Position numbers and translations under genes: made by a program
The notes under the pieces: generated by a model
What the model was told of the DNA's origin: nothing
What the model saw: only the letters and a program-made list of their open reading frames with translations
Databases searched by the model: none
In this document: positions 48,601-56,949 of the stretch, piece after piece
How the letters are laid out: each line of letters starts with the position of its first letter
Numbering within the stretch: the first letter of the stretch is position 1
NCBI RefSeq assembly: GCF_900117445.1
Contig: NZ_FPEJ01000001.1
Span: 796,501-860,500 of the forward strand
Length of the DNA: 64,000 bases
Origin: Hyphomicrobium sp. NDB2Meth4
Lineage (GTDB): Bacteria > Pseudomonadota > Alphaproteobacteria > Rhizobiales > Hyphomicrobiaceae
Direction: 5' to 3'

Positions 48601-50402
48601 GCACGATCACCGGCAACATGCAGCTGGCGGCGGTTGGCGCCAACACGGTGAACAACACCAGCAGCACGACCTGGAATACGTCGGGTCTCAACCTCTACGT
48701 CAGCGCGACGGGCAACGAGGTCAACAACACTTCGACGGGCACGATCAATGCCGGTCCGTTCACGGTGTTCGCGATGATCGGCCCGACGAATGCGATCAAT
48801 AACGCGGGTGAGTTCAACTCGACGGGCCTCAACGTCTACGGGATGCTGGGCAACGACAATAGCGTGAACAACTCCGGCATCTTCAATGTCACCGGCTTCA
48901 CGCAATTCCTGGGTGGCAACTTCATCGGCCAGAACCTCGCCTTCAACAATAACGGCGGCGTGCTGAGCATGCAGAACGGCACCTCGGGCTACGGGTTCGT
49001 CACGCCGGTGGATCTCGGGTTCGTCGACTACGGCAACGACATCGGCGACGTGGTGCAGATCGGTGTGCCCAACACGACCGGCAACTCGTTCAATGGGTCG
49101 GGCTACAGCCGCTACGCCATCGATACCTTCCTCGCCGCGGCGACGACTTCTGCCTCCGACCTGCTGATCGTCAACGGCGACACGACCGGCGTCACGGCGC
49201 TGCAGGTGAACGACACGAATGCGGGGCCGGGCGCCTACAACCCGACCGGCATCCTCGTCGCGCACATCGAGGGCAACAGCGATCCCGATGCCTTCTATCT
49301 GGAAGGTGGCCCGATCGACAAAGGCCTCTTCACCTACGACCTCTACCGCGTGCAGGTGAGCTCGTTCGACTGGCTGTTGGCTTCGACGCCCGACCAGACC
49401 TTCTTCGAGCTGCCGCACCTCATCACCGCCGCACAGAACATGTGGCACAACTCAGCCGGCGTATGGCTGGATCGCACCGCCGATCTGCGCTCCGCCGCCA
49501 CCGAGAAGTGCGCCATGATGGGCAGCATCAAGGACAGCACGCCCGTGTGCTCCAGGAGCGTGACGCCAGGGGCCTGGGCCAAGGTTCTCGGCAACACCAC
49601 CGAGCGTGAGCAGAACTACAGCTGGACCATTCTGGGCAAGACCAGCAACTTCGAGGTCAAGTCGAACCAGGATGGCTACGGCATCGTCGGCGGCTACGAC
49701 TTCGGGCACGAGACGGCCAACGGCGCATGGATGATCGGCGCGATGGGCGGCTACGTCGCATCGAGCCTCGACTTCGACGGATCCACCACCGACGTCGATT
49801 ATCGCACCGGCCTCGTCGGCGCCTACGCGACATGGATCGAGGGCGGCCTGTTCATCGACGGCAAGGTGATGGCCAACATCGGCAAGTACGAGTACGCGAA
49901 CTACACCAACACCGGACTGTCGACGCATGATAAGCAGGACGTTCTGTCCGTCGGCGGCGTGATCGATACGGGCTACCGCATGAACTACGCGGGCGGCTTC
50001 ATCGAGCCCGGCGCAACCCTGTCCTACGTCGAAGCTGACCTCGACAACGCCACCATCTACGGCACGACGGTCAACTTCGAGGATGGCAACAGTCTGCGCG
50101 GCCGGCTTGGCCTTCGCGTCGGCACCTCGTTCGTGAGCGGCGGCCACAAGGTCGAGCCCTTCATCGGAGCGAGCGCCTGGCACGAGTTCGAAGCCGACAA
50201 CAAGGCGACCCTGTCGAGCGGTGGTTATGATCTCACCGCCGCGGACGATGCCGGCGGCACGTTCGGCGAGGTCACCGGCGGTCTCAATGTCTTCAGCCTC
50301 GGTGCTGATGGCGTCAGCGGCTTCGTCAAGGGCAATGCCCAGTTCGGCGAAGACAATCTCCGCGGCTACGCCGGCAGTGCCGGGCTCCGGGTCAACTGGT
50401 AA
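45678..50402 (+). CDS. Giant autotransporter: beta-helical passenger and C-terminal barrel
   Basis: A 1574-codon ORF. The first ~1250 residues are a Gly/Asn/Thr/Val-rich repetitive passenger predicted as a right-handed beta-helix. It contains two copies of IDPPLIG spaced exactly 338 codons apart. The autotransporter beta-barrel covers ~1295-1574 (GAWAKVLGNTTEREQNYSW ... LRGRLGLRVGTSF) and ends in a terminal Trp (RVNW), as needed for BAM recognition. The barrel should insert in the outer membrane and expose the passenger. This ORF alone has no signal peptide; that lies in the fragment at 45124-45570 in a different frame. The first 1 kb has lower GC and more AAC/AAT codons than neighbouring genes. 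Confidence 0.88.
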   Translation: MDVSSSGQVWAADDGIFILGDVLDFNGLGSTTVTLTNDGKIYAGGTAINLSTGLGGGTLTVNNNNIIGEKSAGLLGDRGVLLSGAGNGAVNNAATGQINSIDDAVTIGMLGTAGVDNKGAIFSRDGSGIVTATAGTATILNDTTGSISAGSHGIFAVTDGSGADIGITNHGTVGTQATPVGGIGIIANTGVPIPLVSPAGAGTINIVNDGKVYGTTGGISATVLDTGSNGITVDNKSGSVITNGGFGILAAGLSGDIKVDGNSSSYVKSETGPGIVAVGTGNVTVDSGETHAGSGGIAVPTTSLNLSGGVIGVALGSGNATVTTHGLTSVAPGGTVGVAAISNSGAASVTLGGAIDPPLIGSMAVVLGGNMDATLNTGGFDVTADNIGLLGLNLGTGEVVIDATGSMVTQTVAGPLNVGIAGLGQGAVTIDYGTVDAKGSGVVGLSTNAGVDIDAHGDVKTAGYLGVGAFAGNGNADIDLASTTTTNTSAGGLGVIAAANKGNAIVSGAGSTVKSDGTAVTGLSVNGNVDLDTGTVTSDNSTGVFGLAINGGSVIDMHGAVQANGAFGVFSSAVDLGSGSGDSAVNLGGENVKNDGGIGVFSLALGGHSSVTGGAGGTVESLTDGIISTAVGGDSTVESGAIIAHNGSGIISTAIGGDAKATNNGEVTADNGLYGIAAFSIGGDATATANGKIDPPLIGVSSFTIGNGTATSDVNNTVQAWAVGAYAGNIGGGSVFVNVNPGGSIQSDYLGILATNIGPGDTTVNVKGAVGGYTGTATGDDAINVTNFINNGNISVTSNEDGTLNAGDDAVDITKLGGSGQINVTLGADATAADDGVTIFRTLSGVNTTDENNISVSLADGKTLTATNGNGIDISTPFANNDIAVNVGAGSSVLANNGTAVQVTGFSLLGDNNVTITNAGLVQGDGTLFDPTIRVATDGDVNINNTGTIQSDGGSTYASVIQSLAGGSNTVQNDGTITGNMQLAAVGANTVNNTSSTTWNTSGLNLYVSATGNEVNNTSTGTINAGPFTVFAMIGPTNAINNAGEFNSTGLNVYGMLGNDNSVNNSGIFNVTGFTQFLGGNFIGQNLAFNNNGGVLSMQNGTSGYGFVTPVDLGFVDYGNDIGDVVQIGVPNTTGNSFNGSGYSRYAIDTFLAAATTSASDLLIVNGDTTGVTALQVNDTNAGPGAYNPTGILVAHIEGNSDPDAFYLEGGPIDKGLFTYDLYRVQVSSFDWLLASTPDQTFFELPHLITAAQNMWHNSAGVWLDRTADLRSAATEKCAMMGSIKDSTPVCSRSVTPGAWAKVLGNTTEREQNYSWTILGKTSNFEVKSNQDGYGIVGGYDFGHETANGAWMIGAMGGYVASSLDFDGSTTDVDYRTGLVGAYATWIEGGLFIDGKVMANIGKYEYANYTNTGLSTHDKQDVLSVGGVIDTGYRMNYAGGFIEPGATLSYVEADLDNATIYGTTVNFEDGNSLRGRLGLRVGTSFVSGGHKVEPFIGASAWHEFEADNKATLSSGGYDLTAADDAGGTFGEVTGGLNVFSLGADGVSGFVKGNAQFGEDNLRGYAGSAGLRVNW

Positions 50403-50419
50403 CGGCCCCAGGCAGTCAT

Positions 50420-50457
50420 GGGGGAGAGGCCGCTGGTCTCTCCCCCTATTTTGTTTT
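50420..50457 (+). terminator. Terminator of the autotransporter gene
   Basis: A perfect 9-bp GC-rich stem (50420-50428 with 50438-50446), 9-nt loop, then TATTTTGTTTT. It lies 18 bp after the autotransporter stop and separates it from the ialB-like gene. Confidence 0.88.
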
Positions 50458-50528
50458 CCATCGTCTGCCACTGGCCGCCTTTCCCAGGCGCGCCGAATTT
50501 CTCTGTGCTGGATTTGTGAGTGTGCCCT

Positions 50529-51087
50529 ATGAAGCGGATTGCTGCGCTCGTGTTTCTTGGCTTGGCTCTTTCGCCGTGTGCCTATGCACAGACCAAGAGC
50601 GACCCGTCCAAGCCGACGACGACGGCTCCCAAAGCTCCCGTGGCGGCGAAGTCAGCCGCTCAGAAGGAGTGGAAGGAGGCGTTCGACGATTGGGTGCTGG
50701 CGTGTGCACAAACGGCGGACGGTCAGAAGAGCTGCGCGATCTCGCAAAGCCTCAGCAACACGAAGACACGCCAGCTCATCGGTGCGCTTTCGATAGGCAA
50801 GGACAAAGCAGGGAAGTTGGTCGCCAATCTGCAAACGCCGCTGGGGTTCGCGGTGAACGAGGGCATCAAGCTCTCGCTGGACGGCCAGCCAGGTGTCGCT
50901 GTGCCGGTCAGGACGTGTCTCCCGAACGGGTGCCTCGGCATCGTCGAACTCGATGATCGGGCAGCTTCGCAAGTCGTCAGAGATGTCGATGACATTGCAG
51001 AGCCTTCAGGCGACACCCGTCGTGATCAAGTTCTCGGCAAAGGGTGTTGCGCGGGCTCTCGACAAGCTGCTGAAAGACGGAACTTAA
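50529..51087 (+). pseudogene. IalB-family (invasion-associated locus B) gene with frameshift
   Basis: An exported IalB-like protein in two frames. The first frame (from ATG 50529) gives the signal peptide MKRIAALVFLGLALSPCAYA and the IalB core, with cysteine pairs in WVLACAQTADGQKSCAIS and RTCLPNGC. After GIVELDD (to about 50957) the IalB character moves to the +1 frame, reading GQLRKSSEMSMTLQSLQ, then VVIKFSAKGVARALDKLL and stop at 51085. One extra base near 50958 explains this. The unshifted frame runs to 51260 with non-IalB sequence that crosses the terminator. Family members are periplasmic or outer-membrane associated. It could be a real mutation or a base-call error. Confidence 0.75.
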
Positions 51088-51150
51088 TGCAGTGCGCGCG
51101 AGAGCGGCATGATTGGGGACTAGGCGGCCGCAACGGCTTCCGAAACTCGT

Positions 51151-51216
51151 TGACCCCGATCACTCGGCGTCGAACCAGATCAACCTCACCGCGCCATCGC
51201 GGTGAGGTTTTTTGTT
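51151..51216 (+). repeat. Direct repeat copy 2 of the secA stop-terminator sequence
   Basis: The second copy of the 66-bp repeat at 44105-44170. It starts with TGA though no secA coding sequence precedes it, so it is the displaced copy. Its hairpin (51182-51193 with 51198-51209) and T-tract are intact and would terminate transcription from the ialB-like gene. Confidence 0.92.
51182..51213 (+). terminator. Duplicate of the secA terminator
   Basis: Base-for-base the same stem, loop and T-tract as 44136-44167. It serves as terminator at the right edge of the segment. Confidence 0.9.
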
Positions 51217-51419
51217 CGGTTTCCTTCTACTGCGCCCGATTCCGTGTGATCCGCGCGTGACTGCCTCGGTTGTGATCGCGGACATCCGTTAGTCCAATCG
51301 AGGGGCGAACCTTGCCCCTGGCTATGCGCAGGGCTATGGGACTTGGGGCATTGCGCCTGGCGGCGCAGGTTTGGGGCGGCGGTCTCAGCCACATCCTTTT
51401 ATTTGTTGGACGGTGCTGG

Positions 51420-52160
51420 ATGGAAAAGACGATATGGATGCTCTGGCTGCAAGGTTGGGAAAATGCACCGCCAATCGTGCGAGCGTGCTTGACGACATGG
51501 GCACATCACAATCCTGACTGGCGAATCCAGTGCATCGACGCGCGTTCCATAGATTCATTCCTCGGCCGCTCGGAGCGGATTTCGATCTCTCTGCGATATG
51601 TTCCTGCGGCCGCTAGAAGCGATCTGCTGAGAATTGCGCTTTTGCGGAAGTTCGGCGGCGTATGGGTGGATGCGACCGTCTATTGCCTGAAGCCGCTGGA
51701 TGAATGGCTCCCCGATGCTGCTTCCCAGGGGTTCTTTGCCTTCGACACGCCCGGACCCGACCGAATGATTGCGAGCTGGTTTCTGGCCGCAGAAGCATCC
51801 AATGAAATCGTTTTGCGCTGGTACGAAGCGAGCCAATCGTATTGGAGATGGCGTTTTCGTCGCCATCACTACTTCTGGTTTCACTACCTTTTCGCCGATA
51901 TCTATCGCCTCCATGCCGGTGTGAAGGAGATTTGGGACGCTACTCCTAAGATTTCAGCGGATCTCCCCCACTACATGACGCCCTATAAGCAGAAACTCCC
52001 CGCTCCGCTCAGCCCTGAAGACGCTCCTTTTCTGGATGGCAGTAGGACCCCACTTCTGAAACTGACGCATAAGATCAGGCACGGGGGGTTCGATCAGGAC
52101 TCGCGTTACAGTGTTCTTCTGCAAAGAGCGCAGGAGCTCGGACGACAGCACCATTCTTAG
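51420..52160 (+). CDS. Capsular-polysaccharide-type glycosyltransferase
   Basis: A 246-aa protein of the capsular polysaccharide synthesis (GT32-like) family. The donor-site region is ARSDLLRIALLRKFGGVWVDATVYCLKPLDEWL, where the V-D-A motif replaces the DxD of the wider family. The N-terminus IWMLWLQGWENAPPIVRACLTTW is also typical. Start ATG 51420 is preferred; a TTG at 51312 would add a poorly conserved lead. It stands alone just outside the right repeat, with no other polysaccharide genes near. Confidence 0.85.
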   Translation: MEKTIWMLWLQGWENAPPIVRACLTTWAHHNPDWRIQCIDARSIDSFLGRSERISISLRYVPAAARSDLLRIALLRKFGGVWVDATVYCLKPLDEWLPDAASQGFFAFDTPGPDRMIASWFLAAEASNEIVLRWYEASQSYWRWRFRRHHYFWFHYLFADIYRLHAGVKEIWDATPKISADLPHYMTPYKQKLPAPLSPEDAPFLDGSRTPLLKLTHKIRHGGFDQDSRYSVLLQRAQELGRQHHS

Positions 52161-52193
52161 TGTCTCGGTCTCGGCGCCACGACGAATTGAGGG

Positions 52194-52727
52194 TTACTCC
52201 GCCGCCTGCAGCAGCGCGTCAAGATCGAGTGGCCGCGTGTCCATGGATAAATGTCCGTCGGCTAGGCGCGGCCAATCCTTCGGATCCCGGTCCCAGTAAA
52301 GCTCGATCCCGTTCCCGTCTGGGTCATTAAGGTAAAGAGCCTGACTGACCCCATGGTCGCTGGCACCGTGGAGCGTAATCCCGGCTTCGATCAGCCGCCG
52401 CAGCGCATCCCCGAGCGCGGCCCGCGTCGGGTAGAGAAGGGCGACATGGTAGAGCCCCGTCGTTCCCGACGGGGGAGCCGAGCCGCCTTTGCTCTCCCAC
52501 GTATTGAGACCGATGTGATGATGATAGCCGCCCGCGGAGACGAACGCGGCTTGCCTGCCATAGCGCTGCGTCAACTCGAAGCCGAGAACGCCGCAATAGA
52601 ACGCCAACGACCTGTCGAGGTCGGCGACCTTGAGATGGACGTGCCCGATGCGAACACCGGCATCGACGGGACGCGGCGTCAGCTCCGGCTCGAGCGGCTT
52701 GATCGGGGCGGTCGCATCAGCGGTCAT
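52194..52727 (-). CDS. VOC dioxygenase (catechol-2,3-dioxygenase-like)
   Basis: A 177-aa VOC enzyme with a complete metal site. H in VRIGHVHLKVADLDRSLAFY, H in TTGLYHVALLYPTRAAL, and E in DPDGNGIELYWDRDP are the predicted Fe ligands. It has one pair of modules, half the size of typical extradiol dioxygenases. The substrate is unknown. Start ATG 52727 is used; the 20-codon upstream extension overlaps the next gene's end. Confidence 0.86.
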   Translation of the reverse strand: MTADATAPIKPLEPELTPRPVDAGVRIGHVHLKVADLDRSLAFYCGVLGFELTQRYGRQAAFVSAGGYHHHIGLNTWESKGGSAPPSGTTGLYHVALLYPTRAALGDALRRLIEAGITLHGASDHGVSQALYLNDPDGNGIELYWDRDPKDWPRLADGHLSMDTRPLDLDALLQAAE

Positions 52728-52783
52728 GCTGTCCTCAAAGAATTCCTGGCTACCGCCATATGTTGGCCCTCCCCGTCCGAATT

Positions 52784-53899
52784 TCATCCCTCCCTACAGA
52801 CGAAGCATCTGATGTCGAGGTCGCGCACCTCGGCTTCGAAGTCGGCGGGGTTGAACAGCTGAAAGCACGGCATCGCCCCAGCGGGTGGACCGCTGCCCGC
52901 CAGGAGCTTCTTTGCCAGCACGACAGACGCGATGGCCGGCACGTACGGCCCGTGCCCCCCGCGCGCGATGAGATTCCAGACGCGCTCGCGCCGTTTGCCC
53001 TCGCTGTCCCGGCCAGCGACGCGTACGAACATGCCGCCGCTGTCGGAGCCAAGAAAAGAAAGACTGCGTTTCGCGGCAAGCAACGGCTTCGCCAGCACGT
53101 CCCCCGAGCCCAGCACGCCGGCCCGGCCGAGCCACGACAGACACCACAGCCCCAAGTGAAACAGGCCGACTTCAAGCCCTGCGGTGAAACGCACGGTCGA
53201 GAGCTGCGGGTAATGCGCGGGTATCAGCTCGAGGTCGGGCACATCGACATCGCCCATCCAACGCACGCCGATTTCGGGAAAGCGATGCCGGTGCAAGCCC
53301 TGCCAGCCATGCGCGATGCTCACCCGTCCATCGACACGCCGGGTGAAGGGTTTGCCCACCGCGCTCACGATGGAGGCGACCGTTGCCACACCGGGATCGA
53401 AGCTATTCCCCGGTGATATGCCGATGTGCACTTCGTCCAGCGCCAGTCCGTCACCAATGTACCGCACAACTGCCGACGACAGACCGGGCACTGAACTCGC
53501 CCCGCTGATGACACGGACGCCTGCGGCGCGGGCCTCATCGTCGAGGACGCTGATACCGCAAACAAACGCGCGCGCATCGGCAAGGTCGATGTAGTGGCAG
53601 CCAGCGGCGATCGCCGCACGCGCTAGGCTGTAGTCCTGAGTTTGGAACGGCCCGGATGCATTGATGACGATTTCGGCACCAAGTGCGCGTAGCCGCTCAC
53701 CAGTCGCGCGCATTGCATCGAGCTCTGCCGGCTCAAGGGACGCGCGTGCGCCTCCTGCGATGAGCTTCGCCACCTGCGCGCGCGCCTTTGCGAGCGATCG
53801 CCCGGCGACGACGATTTCTGTCGCGGGATCGCGGGCCAATCGCTCGGCCGCGTGCGCGCCGAAAGCCCCATAGCCACCCAGGACGACGATGCGGCCCAT
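52784..53899 (-). CDS. Saccharopine dehydrogenase-like NAD(P)-binding protein
   Basis: A 371-aa protein with an N-terminal Rossmann fold (VVLGGYGAFGAHAAERLA) typical of the saccharopine dehydrogenase family. AGCHYIDLADARAFV and VISGASSVPGLSSAVV are conserved family blocks. The lysine-pathway enzyme is not implied; bacterial relatives are oxidoreductases of unknown substrate. It lies 13 bp from the UPF0114 gene. Confidence 0.85.
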   Translation of the reverse strand: MGRIVVLGGYGAFGAHAAERLARDPATEIVVAGRSLAKARAQVAKLIAGGARASLEPAELDAMRATGERLRALGAEIVINASGPFQTQDYSLARAAIAAGCHYIDLADARAFVCGISVLDDEARAAGVRVISGASSVPGLSSAVVRYIGDGLALDEVHIGISPGNSFDPGVATVASIVSAVGKPFTRRVDGRVSIAHGWQGLHRHRFPEIGVRWMGDVDVPDLELIPAHYPQLSTVRFTAGLEVGLFHLGLWCLSWLGRAGVLGSGDVLAKPLLAAKRSLSFLGSDSGGMFVRVAGRDSEGKRRERVWNLIARGGHGPYVPAIASVVLAKKLLAGSGPPAGAMPCFQLFNPADFEAEVRDLDIRCFVCREG

Positions 53900-53911
53900 G
53901 CTGTCGCGGAG

Positions 53912-54496
53912 CTAAGCGTGCTTTCTCGCCGCTGTCGAAGAGGGCGAAGCTTCGGGTGCGCCGGACGCGGGTTCTGCATGGCCGTGGTTGGCGCCAGAAA
54001 TGCGATCAGACAAAGCCAGCAGCACGCTCGACGCCACGAACACAACGTGGATCACCACCAGCCAGAAGAGATCTCTGTCGCTCACCGTATTGATGGACAT
54101 GAACTGCTTCAGCAATTGGATCGCCGAGATGGCGACGATGGAGCCGAGCAGTTTGATCTTCAGTGCCGTGAAGTCGATCGTGCCCATCCATTCAGGCCAG
54201 TCGCGATGCCCAGTGTGGTCGATCTTGGAGACGAAGTTTTCGTAGCCCGAGAAGATCACGATCACGATCAGCGAGCCCGTCAGCGAGAGATCAACGAGTG
54301 CGAGGAGACCCAGGATCACCTGAGATTCGGTCGCGGTAAACGCCATCTCCGCGATGTGCACCAGCTCGAACAGGAACTTGATCAGCAATACGAACAGCGA
54401 AAGGGCAAGCCCCAGATAGAACGGGGCCAATATCCAGCGGCTCGCGAAAATAGCCGTCTCGATGAGACGTTCAATCTGCTTTGGGAATGAGCTCAT
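53912..54496 (-). CDS. UPF0114/YqhA family membrane protein
   Basis: A 194-aa inner membrane protein with four predicted helices. The family motifs are SRWILAPFYLGLALSLFVL, LVDLSLTGSLIVIVIFSGYENFVSKID, and LKIKLLGSIVAISAIQLLKQFM. No function is established for this family. A polar Ala/Ser-rich tail follows the last helix. AGCTC-rich DNA before the ATG gives no clear ribosome binding site. Confidence 0.92.
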   Translation of the reverse strand: MSSFPKQIERLIETAIFASRWILAPFYLGLALSLFVLLIKFLFELVHIAEMAFTATESQVILGLLALVDLSLTGSLIVIVIFSGYENFVSKIDHTGHRDWPEWMGTIDFTALKIKLLGSIVAISAIQLLKQFMSINTVSDRDLFWLVVIHVVFVASSVLLALSDRISGANHGHAEPASGAPEASPSSTAARKHA

Positions 54497-54561
54497 GTCC
54501 GGTCCCGCCTATGTTGTCTGTTCTCGCGTGTATCGCATGGCGCCCGAATGAGCCGCAAGCA

Positions 54562-54597
54562 AGAGGGCCCGGCGCCACATGCGGCACCGGGCCCTCT
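54562..54597. terminator. GC-rich hairpin between L,D-transpeptidase and UPF0114 genes
   Basis: AGAGGGCCCGG (54562-54572) pairs with CCGGGCCCTCT (54587-54597), with inner partial pairing. It is downstream of the L,D-transpeptidase gene on the - strand. The T-tract is poor, so termination would be partial. Confidence 0.6.
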
Positions 54598-54651
54598 CAA
54601 TGTTGACGATCCCGGGCAGGGTCGGCGCAATTTCGTGCGCGGACGGCTGCC

Positions 54652-55863
54652 TCAGCGATGTGCCGTGCGCTTCTTCTTTTTCTTTTTCACCGAGCGATCC
54701 GACTCGTCGAGTTCGACCGTTATCTTGTGAGCGATCTGTTCACGCAGAGCGGCATAACGACGGCACGCAGGCATAGCGAGCGAACAGGGCAGCGGCCGGG
54801 TCAGCGTCTCGCTGAGGCCCTCACGCGGCTTGCGCGGGGCGAGCTGCTGCTCGAAGTTCTCGCCACTCCGGTTGTTCACGACGGACGCTGTGATCGGACC
54901 ACCGAGATAGGACGCCGGCCCGGCAAGCGATGCCGTCTTGATCTCCGCCGTCTCCGTCTGTGGTTCAGGCTGCTCCGCCACGCGCTTGTTGATGTGCGAC
55001 AGGTCGGCGATGACCTGTGCCGTCTCGGGACAAACTTCGATCGGCCCCGGATTCAGCGCTTCAAGGCGGCTGGCGGGCGTGAAACCATAACGTGGACCGC
55101 AGACGCTGACACGCGGCGGGCGGTGTGTCCGCTCGAAGAGGTCATAGCCCTGTTTCAGGTTCGCCCAGAAGCTGCGCCATTCAGGAGCATTGTATTTGGC
55201 GAGGTTCCCCTCCGTCATCCGGAACGGGAACACATGCACCGGGATGTGCGGTTGGCCCGCCTCCAGCGCCTGCGTTGCCAGCTTGTAGATCTCTTGGCTG
55301 ACGGCGTTCGTCATCGCGAAGCATCCGATCGAAGCGCAACCGCCGTGGATCAGGATGTACGAACCCGAGCGAAGGTTCACCTTATCGAACGCGTTCGGGT
55401 AACCGACGTTGAGCGCCTTCTCCCACTTCGCGCCCTTATGGATGCTCTGCTCCATATTGACGGTGTAGAAGCCTTCCGGAGCCTGCTTGTCGCCTTCCTT
55501 CTGCTTCGGCCCGAGCGTGCCGGACCAGTAGCAGATCGGATAGGTGGCGAAGAGCGAGTAGCGTCCCGATTCATCGCCGGTCCAGACTTCCATCTCGGAC
55601 TCGGCTTTGAACACGCGGATGAAGAGCGGAGCGTCCTCGGCAACACCCTGTTCTGCAAGACGGTCATCAAGCCGCTTCAGGTCCGGCGTGCCGGGAAGTG
55701 GCAGCTTGCCTGAAGCGTTCGCCTTTTTGCGCTCCTTGCGCACTTCGGCGATGTCGTTGATGTCCAGCGACAGAGCTGACGCGGTCCCTAAATGTCCCAG
55801 GACGGCGACAGCTGCGCACACGGTAAGAGCAGTGCGCTTTATGTGAGCGATCGGTTTCGTCAT
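54652..55863 (-). CDS. L,D-transpeptidase (YkuD) with lysine-rich tail, copy 1
   Basis: A 403-aa exported YkuD-domain enzyme, which makes 3-3 peptidoglycan cross-links or attaches proteins to the wall. The catalytic motif is HGGCASIGCFAMT (second Cys is the nucleophile). The signal peptide covers residues ~1-31. A long C-terminal extension holds four more cysteines and ends in VKKKKKKR plus TAHR. Start ATG 55863 is just before the signal peptide. It is the third of three tandem paralogs on this strand. Confidence 0.9.
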   Translation of the reverse strand: MTKPIAHIKRTALTVCAAVAVLGHLGTASALSLDINDIAEVRKERKKANASGKLPLPGTPDLKRLDDRLAEQGVAEDAPLFIRVFKAESEMEVWTGDESGRYSLFATYPICYWSGTLGPKQKEGDKQAPEGFYTVNMEQSIHKGAKWEKALNVGYPNAFDKVNLRSGSYILIHGGCASIGCFAMTNAVSQEIYKLATQALEAGQPHIPVHVFPFRMTEGNLAKYNAPEWRSFWANLKQGYDLFERTHRPPRVSVCGPRYGFTPASRLEALNPGPIEVCPETAQVIADLSHINKRVAEQPEPQTETAEIKTASLAGPASYLGGPITASVVNNRSGENFEQQLAPRKPREGLSETLTRPLPCSLAMPACRRYAALREQIAHKITVELDESDRSVKKKKKKRTAHR

Positions 55864-56018
55864 GCAGTCGGATTTGCACGTCGCGTGCCAGTGCAGGTAT
55901 TTGATCTGCACTTAGTGCGAATTGTTACCGTACGTGTCAGCATGTTGAACTCTCTTACTTTCTTCGTGCTGGCATGATTGGGCAGGTGAAAAAATGAGCA
56001 GCGATTGTCAACTGCGAC

Positions 56019-56870
56019 TCACGTCGCAGGGCAGCTCACTGTGATAGGCGCGCTGCCGTCGCTGTCCCCGCCTGCAGGCCGAATTGTGTAGCGTCCGTCG
56101 CAGACGCTCACGACCGGAGGGACACGATCGCGCATGAAGGCGTCGTACCCTACCCGTAGCTGCCGCCAGAACCCGATGTTCGGATTCTCCGCATGGCGAG
56201 AGATATTTGTCTCGGTCATGCGGAACGGGAATACCTGCACCTGAACCCGCTTTTGACCAGCGCTGAGCGCCGAGGTCAAGAGCGTCCAAATTTCATCAAT
56301 AACAGGATGGGTCATTGCGTAGCAGCCGATGGAGCGGCAATCGCCATGAATCATCAGGAGTGACCCGGTGCGACCATGTGCCCGGTCAAACGCGTTGGGA
56401 AATCCCAGATTGAACGAGCGTCGATATTGGCTGTTCGGGTTTAGCGCGGTGGAATCGACCGTATAAAAGCCCTCGGGCGCCTGCTTGTCGCCCTGCTTCA
56501 GCTTCGGCCCGATCGCGCCTGACCACATGCAAATGGGATAGGTCTCGAAAAGCTCGAAGCGGTCGCCGCGCTTCACCCACATCTCCAGCTCGAACTCGCG
56601 CTTGAAGACGCGAATGAAGATGGGTGAGCCGAGCTTCAAATCCTTGCCAGCGAGCCGCCCGGAAAGATTGGCAAGGTCAGGCGTGCCCGGCAGCGTTTCG
56701 CCCGCGGCGTACGTTTTCCAGTTGTGGGCCTTCTGCCGGTAGATCAGCTCCTCTTCGAGAAGAGCGTAGATCTGCGGCCAGAAGAAAAAGGCGAACGCCC
56801 CGATCGAAACGAGTACGAGGGCGCCGAACGCCAATGCCGCAGGCCAGCGGCGTTTACGGGTCGACATCAT
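56019..56870 (-). CDS. L,D-transpeptidase (YkuD), copy 2, membrane-anchored
   Basis: A 283-aa paralog with an N-terminal transmembrane anchor (WPAALAFGALVLVSIGAFAFFFWP) in place of a cleaved signal. The catalytic motif is HGDCRSIGCYAMT. Shared blocks with both neighbours: FIRVFKREFELEMW, FETYPICMWSGAIGPK, GDKQAPEGFYTV and VFPFRMT. It lacks the long C-terminal extension. It is 79 bp from copy 3 and 155 bp from copy 1. Confidence 0.9.
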   Translation of the reverse strand: MMSTRKRRWPAALAFGALVLVSIGAFAFFFWPQIYALLEEELIYRQKAHNWKTYAAGETLPGTPDLANLSGRLAGKDLKLGSPIFIRVFKREFELEMWVKRGDRFELFETYPICMWSGAIGPKLKQGDKQAPEGFYTVDSTALNPNSQYRRSFNLGFPNAFDRAHGRTGSLLMIHGDCRSIGCYAMTHPVIDEIWTLLTSALSAGQKRVQVQVFPFRMTETNISRHAENPNIGFWRQLRVGYDAFMRDRVPPVVSVCDGRYTIRPAGGDSDGSAPITVSCPAT

Positions 56871-56949
56871 GAAACAATGCCGAAGCCGGCCGGTTCAGGC
56901 AATCGCTCCAGCCGCAGCGTAACGCCGCGTATGGGCTGCCACGCGGGCA

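Noticed and set aside
50520-51260. The 246-codon frame as a full-length IalB protein
   Set aside because: After about 50957 it loses IalB character and runs through the duplicated terminator; the +1 frame has the expected C-terminus.
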